11,396 nt of DNA from Verrucomicrobiota bacterium (lineage in GTDB: Bacteria > Verrucomicrobiota > Verrucomicrobiia > Opitutales > Opitutaceae), in the NCBI GenBank assembly GCA_023443985.1, contig JAEZSJ010000284.1, positions 1-11,396 on the forward strand, read 5' to 3'. This document shows, piece by piece, positions 1 through 7,694 of the stretch (position 1 is its first letter; each line of letters opens with the position of its first letter). A program made the position numbers and the translations under genes. Below the pieces are notes generated by a model that worked only from the letters and a program-made list of their open reading frames with translations, was not told the origin of the DNA and made no database searches.

Positions 1-1281
1 TACCACGACATCGAGGAGTTCTTCCGCAGCACCCCGCGCGGCGAGCGGCTCCACCAGATCTGGATGAAGTGGAAACGCGAGACGAAGGACTTCTTCGTCG
101 AGTCGTCGCTGTTCGAGAAATACGGCCTGCGCTACCTCGGCCCCATCGACGGGCACGACATCCCGCTGCTCGTGAAGAATCTCGAGTTCGCGAAACAGGC
201 CGACTGCCCCGTCGTCGTCCACGTGCTCACCAAGAAGGGCCGGGGCTACGAGGTGGCACGCGAGTTTCCGGAGCGGTTCCACGGCACCAGCCCGTTCGAC
301 ATCGCCACGGGCAACGGCCACTCCGCCCCCGGCGCGAAGCCGGCCTACCAGGATGTTTTCGGCCAGGCCCTCGTCCGCGAGGCCCAGCTCGACAACCGCG
401 TGGTCGGCATCACCGGCGCGATGCCCGGCGGCACCGGCCTCGCCGCGCTCGCGAAGGCGCTCCCGCGCCAGTTCTTCGATGTCGGCATCGCCGAGGAGCA
501 CGCCGTGCTCTTCGCCGCCGGCCTCGCCGCGCAGGGCGTGAAGCCGGTCGTCGCGATCTACTCCACGTTTCTCCAGCGCGCCTACGACCAGATCGTGCAC
601 GACGTCTGCCTGCAGAAGCTCCCCGTGGTGTTCTGCCTCGACCGTGCCGGCCTCTCCCCCAACGACGGCCCCACCCACCACGGCCTCTTCGATCTCTCCT
701 ACCTGCGCAACGTCCCGCACGCCGCCATCGCGCAGCCCAAGGACGAGGACGAACTCTGCGACCTCCTCCACACCGCGCTGCAACGCCCGCTGCCGACCTT
801 CCTCCGCTATCCCCGCGGCTCCGGCCCCGGTGTCGCACCGAAGGCGCAACCCGTCGCACTGCCGCTCGGCAAGGCCGAGCTCCTGCGCGAGGGCGACGGC
901 TCCGTCGCCCTCTGGGCCCTCGGCCCGTGGGTGCAGGACGCGCTCGCACTCGCCGACCGCCTCGCACGCGAGCTCGGCGTGGCCGCCACGGTCGTCAATG
1001 CCCGCTGGGTCAAGCCGCTCGACCGCGATCTCCTCCTCGCCCACGCCCGCACCGCGCGCCTCCTCGTCACCCTCGAGGACAACGTCGCGATGGGCGGCTT
1101 CGGCAGCGCCGTCCTCGAGACCCTGGGCGACGCCGCCCTGGCCACGCCCGTCGAGCGCATCGCCTGGCCGGATACCTTCATCGAGCACGGCAGCGGCATC
1201 GACATCCTTCGCGCCGCCCACGGCCTCGACGCCGACTCGGTCTTCCGCCGCATCGCCGGCCGGCTGCGGCCCACCGCGTAG
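1..1281 (+). CDS. dxs: 1-deoxy-D-xylulose-5-phosphate synthase, C-terminal part (5' end outside window)
   Basis: DXS condenses pyruvate with glyceraldehyde 3-phosphate, using thiamine diphosphate, in the first step of the MEP isoprenoid pathway; it is a cytoplasmic dimer. The frame is open from base 1 and gives 426 residues before TAG. The family is about 620-640 residues long, so roughly 200 N-terminal residues lie to the left. Visible landmarks are YLGPIDGHD (fragment residues 45-53), the transketolase pyrimidine-domain motif DVGIAEEHAV, whose E165 aligns with the catalytic glutamate near 370 of the E. coli enzyme, STFLQRAYDQ, DRAGLSPNDGPTHHG followed by FDLSYLR, FLRYPRG, and the C-terminal transketolase domain with LEDNVAMGGFGSAVLE. 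The internal ATG at 64 is not the start, because conserved sequence continues upstream to the edge. No frameshift is seen. It is convergent with the downstream histidine kinase. Confidence 0.
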   Translation, partial: YHDIEEFFRSTPRGERLHQIWMKWKRETKDFFVESSLFEKYGLRYLGPIDGHDIPLLVKNLEFAKQADCPVVVHVLTKKGRGYEVAREFPERFHGTSPFDIATGNGHSAPGAKPAYQDVFGQALVREAQLDNRVVGITGAMPGGTGLAALAKALPRQFFDVGIAEEHAVLFAAGLAAQGVKPVVAIYSTFLQRAYDQIVHDVCLQKLPVVFCLDRAGLSPNDGPTHHGLFDLSYLRNVPHAAIAQPKDEDELCDLLHTALQRPLPTFLRYPRGSGPGVAPKAQPVALPLGKAELLREGDGSVALWALGPWVQDALALADRLARELGVAATVVNARWVKPLDRDLLLAHARTARLLVTLEDNVAMGGFGSAVLETLGDAALATPVERIAWPDTFIEHGSGIDILRAAHGLDADSVFRRIAGRLRPTA

Positions 1282-1300
1282 CCGGTTTTCGGTGTCGTTC

Positions 1301-1325
1301 GGCGGGGGCGGAGCGCCTCCCCGCC
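1301..1325. repeat. Hairpin in the convergent dxs/kinase gap, copy A of a two-copy motif
   Basis: This inverted repeat lies 19 bases after the dxs stop. The outer arms GGCGGGG (1301-1307) and CCCCGCC (1319-1325) are perfect complements. The inner arms GCG (1308-1310) and CGC (1314-1316) extend the stem to 10 pairs around a GAG loop, with a two-base CT bulge. There is no T-run on either strand, so a classical intrinsic terminator is not supported. Its place between convergent genes would still suit a bidirectional transcription block. The core GGGGGCGGA...CGCCTCCC recurs at 6344-6363. The rest of the 172-base gap (1282-1453) holds nothing else I recognise. Confidence 0.5.
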
Positions 1326-1453
1326 ACGCGGCCCGGCGGGCGCCGTCCGCGATTCGCCCCCCAGAGAAGCCGGCGGCGGCGAACCAGCTGGCCTCGACTT
1401 TCGCTGCCCCTTGGCAGGGCCGACCTCGCCGCGCCCTTCCCCGGCACCGCGCC

Positions 1454-3523
1454 TCAACCGCCCCCGTCCACCGTGGCCGCGTTGCGCAGCCGCTCGCGCA
1501 GCCGCCGGAGCAGTTCGTCCGCCCCGAATGGTTTCACCAGCAGGTTGGCGGCTGGATCGAGCTCCTGGTCCGCAGCGCCCACCTCGAAGTGTCCGCTCAT
1601 GAACAACACGGGAACCCGCCGCGGTTGCGCGGCGAGTCGCTTCGCGAGCTCGAGCCCCGACATGCCCGGCATCACGATGTCGGTGAGCACGAGATCGATC
1701 GGTGGTTGCGCGGCGGCGAAGATGGCCAGCGCCGAGGCCGAGTCGTTGGCGTTGGTCACGCGGTAGCCGCCATCGACCAGCGCCCGCTCGACGAACCGGC
1801 GCACCGCGATCTCGTCCTCGACCAGCAGCACGTGTTCGCCGCCGGCGAGCACCAATTCGGGTTTGGGTGGTGCGCCGGCCGCATCGGCGTCCGGCGCCTC
1901 GCACGCGACGAAGAACACCCGCACCGTCGTCCCCCGGCCCGGGGCGCTCTCGATGTGGATCGTGCCCTCGTTCTGCAGCACGATGCCGTGCACGATGGAG
2001 AGCCCCAGCCCGGTGCCGCGGCCGCGCGGTTTGGTGGTGAAGAACGGCTCGAACAGCCGCGCCTGCACCTCGCGCGTCATGCCCACGCCGTTGTCCGCCA
2101 CGGCGAGCATCACCTGCCGCTCGGCCGCCAACGGCGAGCCGAGCGCCGCCGCCGGCTCCCGCGCGAGCTCCGCGCAGGTCACCGCCACGCTGCCGCCGTC
2201 GGGCATGGCGTCGCGGGCGTTGCTCACGAGATTGAGCAGGACCTGCTCGATCTGCCCGCGGTCCGCCACCGCCCGGCACGGCGAGTTCAGGTGCAACGCG
2301 AGCCGGTGCTGCTCGCCGAGCACACGCTCGAGCAGGCGGTTCATGTCGTGCACGGCCGCCGCGAGGTCGAGCACCTCCGGCCGCCGCACGTCGCGCCGGG
2401 CGAACGCGAGCAGCTGCCGGGTGAGCGTCGCCCCGCGCCGATGCGCCTCCTGGATGTCCGCCGCCATCTCGCGCACCGAGGGGTCGGGATAGTCGGTCAA
2501 CAGGCCGGCGTTGCCGCCGATCGCCGTGAGCAGGTTGTTGAAGTCGTGCGCCACGCCGCCCGCCAGCCGCCCGACCGTCTCCATTCTCTGGGTGTGCGCG
2601 AGCCGTTCCTCCAGCTCGCGCCGGGCGGTCACATCGCGCAGGATCAGCAGTGTGCGCGCCTCCACTCCCAGCCGTTGCTGCACCGCGATCTCCACGCAGC
2701 GCGACGACGCCGAGCCCGGCCGGAGCACGACCTCGAACGGCACCCCGGGGCGCACCGCCTCGAGATCGATCCGGGCGTTCACGCCGCAGCTGCGCAGGAG
2801 CCGGGCGAAGCACTCGCCGAGCACGTCCGCCCGCTCCTGCCCGAGCAGCCGGAGCGCGGCGGCGTTCAGGTCGCGCACCACCGAGCGGTCGTCGAGCTCG
2901 AGCAGCCCGTCGGGCGCCAGCGCGAAGAGCTCGCCGTAGCGTTTGCGGGCGCGGTCGGACCGGTCAAGAGCCGACCGATACGACACGATGATCGCGCTCA
3001 CCAGGAACGCCGTGGCAACGAACGCCGCCTCCGCCGCGATCAGCAGGTGCCCGTGCGAGCGCAGGTCGAAGCGCATCCCTCCCGGCAGCAACGGCCCGGG
3101 CACGAAATAGGCCGCCGGCAGCGCCACGCACGAGGCGGCCGCCGCCACCGCCGCCCCCCGTATCCCCAGCGCCATTCCCGCCGCCACGATCAACACCGGC
3201 AGGACCACGAGCGCTCCGCCGCCGAAATACCCCCACTGCGCGATCGCGAGCAGCAGCTGGCACCACGCGGCGGCGAGCACCAGCAGCACCGCCAGCCGCG
3301 GCCGCCGGCGCGAGAGCGGCCACGCCCACGCGGCGACGGCCAGGACCGCCAGCTCCTCATAGCGCGCCACGGCGTTTCCAGCGTCGGTCCAGAACCCGGC
3401 GACGGCCGACACCGCATACGCGACCACCGCCACGCCGATCGTGAGTCCGGCCCAGTGCGGGTCCATCGTCAGCGGGCTGACGAGCGGGCGGGAGAGCGCA
3501 CGTGGCAGGTTGGCGGACATCAT
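1454..3523 (-). CDS. Membrane-bound hybrid sensor histidine kinase (TM - PAS - HisKA - HATPase - receiver)
   Basis: This is a two-component signalling protein of 689 residues. About six hydrophobic segments lie in residues 25-181 and probably anchor or form the sensor. A PAS-like region follows at about 195-300, ending in a typical LLILRDVTARRELEERL linker. The histidine-kinase core has the H-box GGVAHDFNNLLTAI with H326, N-box NLVSNARDAM (431-440), G1 box DNGVGM (D477), F-box LFEPFFTT and G2 box GRGTGLGLS (501-509). A C-terminal receiver has the acidic pair D570/E571, phospho-acceptor D615 in LTDIVMPGMSG, and K664 in VKPF. All catalytic residues are present. I chose ATG at 3523 (ATGATG, so 3520 is also possible) because GAGGAG sits 5 bases upstream; an in-frame TTG at 3553 lacks this support. 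No separate DNA-binding response regulator is nearby. The signal is unknown. It lies 128 bases downstream of the importer operon on the same strand. Confidence 0.93.
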   Translation of the reverse strand: MMSANLPRALSRPLVSPLTMDPHWAGLTIGVAVVAYAVSAVAGFWTDAGNAVARYEELAVLAVAAWAWPLSRRRPRLAVLLVLAAAWCQLLLAIAQWGYFGGGALVVLPVLIVAAGMALGIRGAAVAAAASCVALPAAYFVPGPLLPGGMRFDLRSHGHLLIAAEAAFVATAFLVSAIIVSYRSALDRSDRARKRYGELFALAPDGLLELDDRSVVRDLNAAALRLLGQERADVLGECFARLLRSCGVNARIDLEAVRPGVPFEVVLRPGSASSRCVEIAVQQRLGVEARTLLILRDVTARRELEERLAHTQRMETVGRLAGGVAHDFNNLLTAIGGNAGLLTDYPDPSVREMAADIQEAHRRGATLTRQLLAFARRDVRRPEVLDLAAAVHDMNRLLERVLGEQHRLALHLNSPCRAVADRGQIEQVLLNLVSNARDAMPDGGSVAVTCAELAREPAAALGSPLAAERQVMLAVADNGVGMTREVQARLFEPFFTTKPRGRGTGLGLSIVHGIVLQNEGTIHIESAPGRGTTVRVFFVACEAPDADAAGAPPKPELVLAGGEHVLLVEDEIAVRRFVERALVDGGYRVTNANDSASALAIFAAAQPPIDLVLTDIVMPGMSGLELAKRLAAQPRRVPVLFMSGHFEVGAADQELDPAANLLVKPFGADELLRRLRERLRNAATVDGGG

Positions 3524-3528
3524 CCGGG

Positions 3529-3534
3529 CTCCTC
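3529..3534 (-). promoter_or_regulatory. Ribosome binding site of the hybrid histidine kinase
   Basis: The minus strand reads GAGGAG, then a 5-base spacer, then ATGATG. This is the clearest Shine-Dalgarno sequence in the window and decides the kinase start in favour of 3523 or 3520 over the upstream TTG. Confidence 0.7.
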
Positions 3535-3651
3535 GGCCGGCACCATAACGCAAAACCTCCGCGCTGCCAGTACGGCGTCGCGACCCGCCCTACACGCCCG
3601 CCACGAGAAGCGGCGCGGAAGGGCCCGCTCCGCTCCCGCCACCCGGCCGGT

Positions 3652-4416
3652 TCAGCCCGAGGTGCCCCACCGCCGGTGGAGAAAACTCTCCCACGGCGAA
3701 AACAGGATCTTGTCCGCCGCCACGCCGATCCCGACGATCATCAGCATGACCCCGATCACCTGCTCCATCGCGTTGAGCTCGCGGCCGTAGTGCAGCAGAT
3801 GCCCGAGCCCGAAGCCGGTGAGGATCGTCACATAGATCTCGGCCGCCATGAGCGAACGCCAGGCGAACGCCCAGCCCTGCTTCATGCCGCTCACGATGAA
3901 CGGCAGCGAGGCCGGCAGGATCACCCGCGACAGCGTGTGCAGGCGCTTCGAGCCCATCGTCGCCGCCGCCCGGATATAGATGGGGTTCACGTTCCGCACC
4001 CCGGTCTCGGTCGCGAGGATCACCGACCAGAGCGTGCCCATGATGACGACGAACAGCATCGCGCTCTCCGTCTGGCCGAACCACAGCAGCGCGAGCGGCA
4101 CCCAGCACACGCTCGGCAACCCCTGCAGCCCCAGCGCCAGCACTCCGACCGTGTCGCGGAGCGCCCGCAGGCGCGCGGTCGCCATGCCCACCGGCACCCC
4201 CACGGTCAGGCCGATCACGTAGCCGACGAGCAGCCGCTTCAACGTGACGGCACAGCTGCCGCCAAGCGTCCCGTCGAGCACGGCCTCGCGCAGATAGCCC
4301 ACCACCAGGGCGGGCGACGGCAGCAGCACCGGCGACCACAGGCGCAGCGAGTAGAGCAGCTGCCAGAGCAGCAGCAGCGCCACAAAGAAGGAGACGGCGG
4401 TGAGCAGGCGTTTCAT
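3652..4416 (-). CDS. ABC transporter permease, nitrate/sulfonate/taurine (NitT/TauT) type
   Basis: Inner-membrane permease of a binding-protein-dependent importer, 254 residues, the usual length for SsuC/TauC/NrtB-like proteins. The first transmembrane helix spans residues 6-23. Further hydrophobic segments lie near 62-80, 90-112, 118-136, 168-176 and 219-240. The cytoplasmic coupling (EAA) loop is IRAAATMGSKRLHTLSRVILP (first part 148-157, ending LP at 167-168 and 171-172), with the typical AAxxxG core, although the usual Glu before it is Arg here. This loop contacts the ATPase. The ATG overlaps the TGA of the ATPase gene in ATGA (4413-4416), implying translational coupling. It is the last gene of the importer operon. 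The substrate cannot be set from the permease. The 128 bases between its stop and the kinase start hold no convincing terminator. Confidence 0.92.
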   Translation of the reverse strand: MKRLLTAVSFFVALLLLWQLLYSLRLWSPVLLPSPALVVGYLREAVLDGTLGGSCAVTLKRLLVGYVIGLTVGVPVGMATARLRALRDTVGVLALGLQGLPSVCWVPLALLWFGQTESAMLFVVIMGTLWSVILATETGVRNVNPIYIRAAATMGSKRLHTLSRVILPASLPFIVSGMKQGWAFAWRSLMAAEIYVTILTGFGLGHLLHYGRELNAMEQVIGVMLMIVGIGVAADKILFSPWESFLHRRWGTSG

Positions 4417-5222
4417 TCGGCGACTTCCTCGGCGGTCGGGAGGTGCCCCTTGAGCGCCCGCATGATTGTGGTCGAAAAGGTGGCGAGTTCGGGCGAGTTG
4501 ATGTCCCGCGGGCGCGGCAGATCGACCGTGAACTGCTCCTGCACGCGGCCCGGGTTGGGCGAAAACAGCACCACGCGATCCCCGAGGCAGGCCGCCTCGC
4601 GGACGTTGTGGGTGACGAACACGATCGTCTTCTTGCGCTCGTGCCAGATGCGTTGGATGTCGCCGTACAGCTGCTCGCGGGTGAGCGCATCGAGCGCGGC
4701 GAACGGTTCGTCCATCAACAGCACCTTCGGGTTCGGCGCCAGCGCCCGCGCGAGCGCGATGCGCTGTTTCATGCCGCCGGAAAGCTCGTGGATGTTCGCA
4801 TGCTTGAAACGGTCGAGTCCGACGAGCTGCAGGTAGTACATCGCCACCTCGCGGCGCTCGGAGTCCTTGAGCCCCGGCTTCAGCTTCAAGCTGAACATCA
4901 GATTTCCCATGACATCGAGCCAGGGGAAGAGCGCGTGTTCCTGGAACATCACCATGCGGTCGCGCCCGGGCTCCGTCACCGGTGTGCCACCGGAGAGGAT
5001 CCGGCCCGCGTCCGGCCGCTCAAGCCCGGCGATGATGTTCAGCAGGGTCGATTTTCCACAGCCCGAGGGGCCCACGAGGCAGACGAACTCGCCCTCGCCA
5101 ACCTGGAGCGAAACCCGGTCGAGGGCGTGCACGACCCGCCGGCCCGTGCGGAAGGTTTTGCTGACCCCCTCGACCGCCAGTTTGGCGGGCGGGATCGGGA
5201 TGAGCTCCTGTTGTAGCGTCAT
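4413..5222 (-). CDS. ABC transporter ATP-binding protein, NitT/TauT type
   Basis: Cytoplasmic ATPase that powers the adjacent permease, 269 residues, a normal length for SsuB/TauB/NrtD-like subunits. Motifs are complete and in order: Walker A GPSGCGKST (51-59), Q-loop Q94 in MVMFQEHALFPW, signature LSGGMKQRIALARAL (147-161), Walker B VLLMDEPFAALDA (167-179, catalytic E172) and the switch histidine H205 in FVTHNVREA. The start MTLQQELIPI fits the family N-terminus; there is no good Shine-Dalgarno sequence, and the gene begins 11 bases after the stop of the binding-protein gene, so translation probably follows from it. Its stop overlaps the permease start by 4 bases. The Q-loop neighbourhood EHALFPW is typical of NitT/TauT ATPases. 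The exact substrate is not fixed by this subunit. Confidence 0.95.
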   Translation of the reverse strand: MTLQQELIPIPPAKLAVEGVSKTFRTGRRVVHALDRVSLQVGEGEFVCLVGPSGCGKSTLLNIIAGLERPDAGRILSGGTPVTEPGRDRMVMFQEHALFPWLDVMGNLMFSLKLKPGLKDSERREVAMYYLQLVGLDRFKHANIHELSGGMKQRIALARALAPNPKVLLMDEPFAALDALTREQLYGDIQRIWHERKKTIVFVTHNVREAACLGDRVVLFSPNPGRVQEQFTVDLPRPRDINSPELATFSTTIMRALKGHLPTAEEVAE

Positions 5223-5233
5223 GCGAAGCCGGT

Positions 5234-6214
5234 CTAGTTCGCCTCGAACATCCGCCCGATCGGCAGCGTCCGTTTCAGGAGTCCGGCGGCCTGCGCCTCC
5301 GCCATGAACGTCTCGAGCACCACGGGTTCGACCCGGTCGGTGAAATGCAGGCGGGCCCAGGAGGCCGCGACCAACGCCGCCGGGATCTCGCGGCGCGTCT
5401 CGGCCGTGAGACCGGCCCGGACCTGCGCCTGCGCCTCCGCCGGGTGCGCGGTGATCCATTCGGTGAGGGCGAGGTGCGCCGCGCGCAGTTTCTGCGCCAA
5501 CTCCGGGCGCTGCCGCAGGAGCTTCACGCTTGAGACCAGGATGGTCGTCACCGCCTCGGATTCCTCGACCAGGATGCGGCCGTCGGCTTCGAGCACCAGG
5601 CGCGAGACCCAGGGCTCGACCGTCCACACGGCATCGAGCTGGCCGGTCTTGAACATCCCAAGCTGGTCGGGGTTGGGGGTCGGCACGACCATGACATCGC
5701 CACCGGTGATCGTCACCTTCAGGCCGGCGCTGCGTAGCCACGCCCGCGCGGCAATGTCCTGGGTGTTGCCCAGTTGGGGCGTGCCGATCTTCTTGCCCCG
5801 GAAATCGGCCGGCTTGGCCAGCGGACTGTTGGCCGGCACGACCAGCGCCGCCCCGCCCAACGCCGCTCCCGCCAGCACGCGGATCTCCTCGCCCTGCGAC
5901 TTGATGTAGGCGTTCAGCGCGGGATTCGGGCCCACGTAGGTCGCGTCGATCGAGCCGGCAAAGATCGCCTCCATCGCACTCGGGCCCGCGTTGAAGGGGA
6001 ACCACTGGATCTTCACATCGCCGCCCAGACGCTCCTCGAACCAGCCGCCCCCTTGGCGCGTACCATGGGCGCCGATCACGCCCTGCGCGTGGGTGACGTT
6101 CGGAAAGTATCCGATCCGCAGCACCGTCTCCGCCCGGGAGATTGCCGCAGCTCCACCGCAGACCGCGACCGCCGCGATCCAGAAGGTTCGAATCCAGAAG
6201 GCTGTCTTTCGCAT
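5234..6214 (-). CDS. Exported ABC substrate-binding protein, SsuA/TauA/NrtA-like
   Basis: Periplasmic binding protein of the importer, 326 residues. The N-terminus MRKTAFWIRTFWI, a hydrophobic core and a likely signal peptidase I site after SRA (residue 28) mark export. I see no lipobox around C19. The mature protein starts VLRIGYFPNVTHAQG (31-45) and continues with FNAGPSAMEAIFAGSIDATYVGPNPALNAY (split across 74-103), the stretch GKKIGTPQLGNTQDIAARAWL (starting at 140) and TVEPWVSRLVLEADG near 198-212. These are hallmarks of the SsuA-like group of type 2 periplasmic binding proteins used for aliphatic sulfonates, sulfate esters and similar compounds. A sulfur-containing anion is therefore the best guess; nitrate or another small anion is possible. 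ATG at 6214 is chosen because it directly precedes the signal peptide; no strong Shine-Dalgarno sequence is present. First gene of the importer operon. Confidence 0.92.
   Translation of the reverse strand: MRKTAFWIRTFWIAAVAVCGGAAAISRAETVLRIGYFPNVTHAQGVIGAHGTRQGGGWFEERLGGDVKIQWFPFNAGPSAMEAIFAGSIDATYVGPNPALNAYIKSQGEEIRVLAGAALGGAALVVPANSPLAKPADFRGKKIGTPQLGNTQDIAARAWLRSAGLKVTITGGDVMVVPTPNPDQLGMFKTGQLDAVWTVEPWVSRLVLEADGRILVEESEAVTTILVSSVKLLRQRPELAQKLRAAHLALTEWITAHPAEAQAQVRAGLTAETRREIPAALVAASWARLHFTDRVEPVVLETFMAEAQAAGLLKRTLPIGRMFEAN
6177..6201 (-). repeat. Short in-frame direct repeat inside the binding-protein signal peptide
   Basis: The 10-base unit ATCCAGAAGG (plus strand) occurs at 6177-6186 and 6192-6201, offset by 15 bases or five codons. 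It encodes the duplicated FWI in FWIRTFWI. It looks like a small tandem duplication lengthening the signal peptide without changing the frame. Confidence 0.55.
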
Positions 6215-6224
6215 GGCGTCGCGA

Positions 6225-6252
6225 ACGATACGGGCATGCACGCCGATGGAAA
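6225..6252 (-). promoter_or_regulatory. Candidate sigma-70 promoter of the importer operon
   Basis: TTTCCA and TATCGT, 16 bases apart on the minus strand, are weak matches to the -35 and -10 consensus. The -10 ends only 10 bases from the ATG at 6214, so a transcript from here would be almost leaderless. That fits the lack of a Shine-Dalgarno sequence at this start, but it is inference and a chance match is quite possible. Confidence 0.2.
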
Positions 6253-6343
6253 CCCGAAACCGCGCAAGTTCGCGTCGAAATTCCGCCTGGCGTGCGGCAC
6301 CGTGGATACCGACGCCGACCCGGGCCTGGGTTCGGTCGCGAGT

Positions 6344-6363
6344 GGGGGCGGACACCGCCTCCC
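6344..6363. repeat. Hairpin in the divergent gap, copy B of the two-copy motif
   Basis: Arms GGGGGCGG (6344-6351) and CCGCCTCC (6355-6362) pair over 8 positions with one G-T wobble (6346 with 6360) around an ACA loop. It shares GGGGGCGGA and CGCCTCCC with the hairpin at 1301-1325, differing in the loop (CAC against G). The wobble sits at the equivalent stem position in both copies. Confidence 0.45.
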
Positions 6364-6491
6364 GCGGGCACCTCAAGTTTCGGCCGAGTTGACCGATGGG
6401 TGCGGCACGGTTGGGAGCATCCTGCTGCCGATCGTCGCAACACCTCCGCTCCGCGTTCCGCCCGGAAGCCCTCCCTACCCTCGCACATTTC

Positions 6492-7694
6492 ATGAACGCC
6501 GTCGCCGGCCATCTTCGCCTCCTGCTCGTCGCAGCCGATTCCGAATCCATCCGGGGACTGGCCCGCGACCTGTTCGTGCTCGATGAACACATCGAGTCCG
6601 CGCAACGCAGCGATGCCCCCGGCGCCCTCGCCCTGCTTGAGGCCGAGACCTTCGACGCGATCGCCGTCGACCTGCGTACGCCGATCGACGTCGTCGGTTT
6701 CCTCACATCCGCGGCCGCCCGATTCCCGCGCCTGATCCGCATGGTGGTGGCGGACGATCCCGGCGACCTCGCCTTCAACCAGGCCGCCCACCTCGCCCAT
6801 TGCCTCCTGCCGCGCCCCTGCGATGCGGGCACCTTGCTCGAGGCGCTCCAGGATACGGTGACCACCAGCCGCCGGATGCGCGATCCGGTGCTGAGCACCG
6901 CGGTGGCCGGCATCCTCTCCCTCCCCGAATCACCCGCCATGCGCCGCGAGCTGCTCGGGCTGCTCGCCGACGACGACATCACGGTCGGCCAGCTCGAGGA
7001 GGCGGTCGAACACAATCCCGCCATCGCGGCCAAGATCCTGCACATCGCCAACTCCGCCTACTTCGGCGCGCGGGGCTCCGTCACCCTGATCGGCGAGGCG
7101 ATCTCGATGCTCGGCCTCGACACCGTGCGCGGCATCGTCACCTCGGCGCACCTCTTCGAGGCGATGCCCGGCTTCGGCGCGAAGGATTTGTTCGTCACCG
7201 AACTCTGGAACCACTGCGTGGCCACCGCGGTGATGACCCGCCGGATTGCGTGGCACGTGCGCGCAAACGCCGCCGTCAACCGCGCCGCCTTCACCGCCGC
7301 CCTGCTCCACGACGTGGGCAAGGTCGTGATGGCGCTCGCCCACGGCGAGGCCTACACCGAGTTTCGCCGCCATCCCGAGGAGCCGTTGCGGCAGATCTGG
7401 CGTGAGGAGGAACGGCGTTTCGGCCACCACCACGGCACCGCCGGCGCCCTCCTGCTCCAGCTCTGGGGCCTGCCCACCGCGGTCGTCGAGGCCGTCGGCC
7501 TCCACCACACCCCGCACCGCACCCGGGAAAACAACCTCTCGCCGCTCTCGCTGGTCCACATCGCAAACGCCCTCGTGCACGGCGAAAACCCCTCGCAACT
7601 GATCGAGGCCCGGCTCGACGGCGGCTACCTCCAGCGCCTCCTGCTCCCGGCCAAGCTCGACCTCTGGCAGGCCGCGCTCGTCGGCGAGGACTGA
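6492..7694 (+). CDS. HDOD-domain signalling protein with degenerate receiver domain
   Basis: A 400-residue cytoplasmic protein. Residues 8-120 resemble a response-regulator receiver: LRLLLVAADSES supplies only one acid (D16) where an acidic pair is usual, the probable phospho-acceptor is D60 in FDAIAVD, and the conserved Lys of the KP motif is Arg (R108 in LLPRPCD). Phosphorylation is therefore doubtful. Residues about 140-345 form an HDOD domain, a relative of HD phosphohydrolases: LSLPESP (142-148), the helix AAKILHIANSAYFG (179-192), AISMLGLDTVRG (203-214), LLHDVGKVVMA (271-281) and HHHGTAGALLLQLWGLP (312-328) with HH at 338-339. HDOD proteins act in signalling and motility control, and usually lack proven enzyme activity. 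ATG at 6492 is preferred over an in-frame ATG at 6396, because the extra 32 residues do not resemble the fold. It is divergent from the importer; no partner is evident. Confidence 0.9.
   Translation: MNAVAGHLRLLLVAADSESIRGLARDLFVLDEHIESAQRSDAPGALALLEAETFDAIAVDLRTPIDVVGFLTSAAARFPRLIRMVVADDPGDLAFNQAAHLAHCLLPRPCDAGTLLEALQDTVTTSRRMRDPVLSTAVAGILSLPESPAMRRELLGLLADDDITVGQLEEAVEHNPAIAAKILHIANSAYFGARGSVTLIGEAISMLGLDTVRGIVTSAHLFEAMPGFGAKDLFVTELWNHCVATAVMTRRIAWHVRANAAVNRAAFTAALLHDVGKVVMALAHGEAYTEFRRHPEEPLRQIWREEERRFGHHHGTAGALLLQLWGLPTAVVEAVGLHHTPHRTRENNLSPLSLVHIANALVHGENPSQLIEARLDGGYLQRLLLPAKLDLWQAALVGED

Larger units (their letters stand above)
6215..6491. promoter_or_regulatory. Divergent intergenic region between importer operon and HDOD gene
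   Basis: This 277-base gap must hold the promoters of both flanking transcription units because the genes point away from each other. For the importer, the minus strand has TTTCCA (6252-6247), a 16-base spacer and TATCGT (6230-6225), each matching four of six sigma-70 consensus bases. For the HDOD gene, the plus strand has TTGACC at 6389-6394, but the expected -10 (TGGGAG) is poor. I see no coding sequence and no obvious operator. The hairpin at 6344-6363 lies between the two. Confidence 0.4.

Noticed and set aside
807..2813. A 668-codon minus-strand open frame antisense to dxs and overlapping the kinase
   Set aside because: It is an out-of-frame reading of the kinase gene continued through antisense dxs; the kinase motifs occur only in the other frame.
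3615..3633. A GCGGA/TCCGC hairpin after the permease gene as a terminator
   Set aside because: The stem is only five pairs, the loop is nine bases and no T-run follows, so it is no better than chance in GC-rich DNA.
644..3790. A 1048-codon open frame on the plus strand across dxs and the kinase gene
   Set aside because: It overlaps two well-recognised genes in another frame or strand, is rich in Arg, Pro, Ser and Ala, and has no family motif. Such long shadow frames are expected at this GC content.
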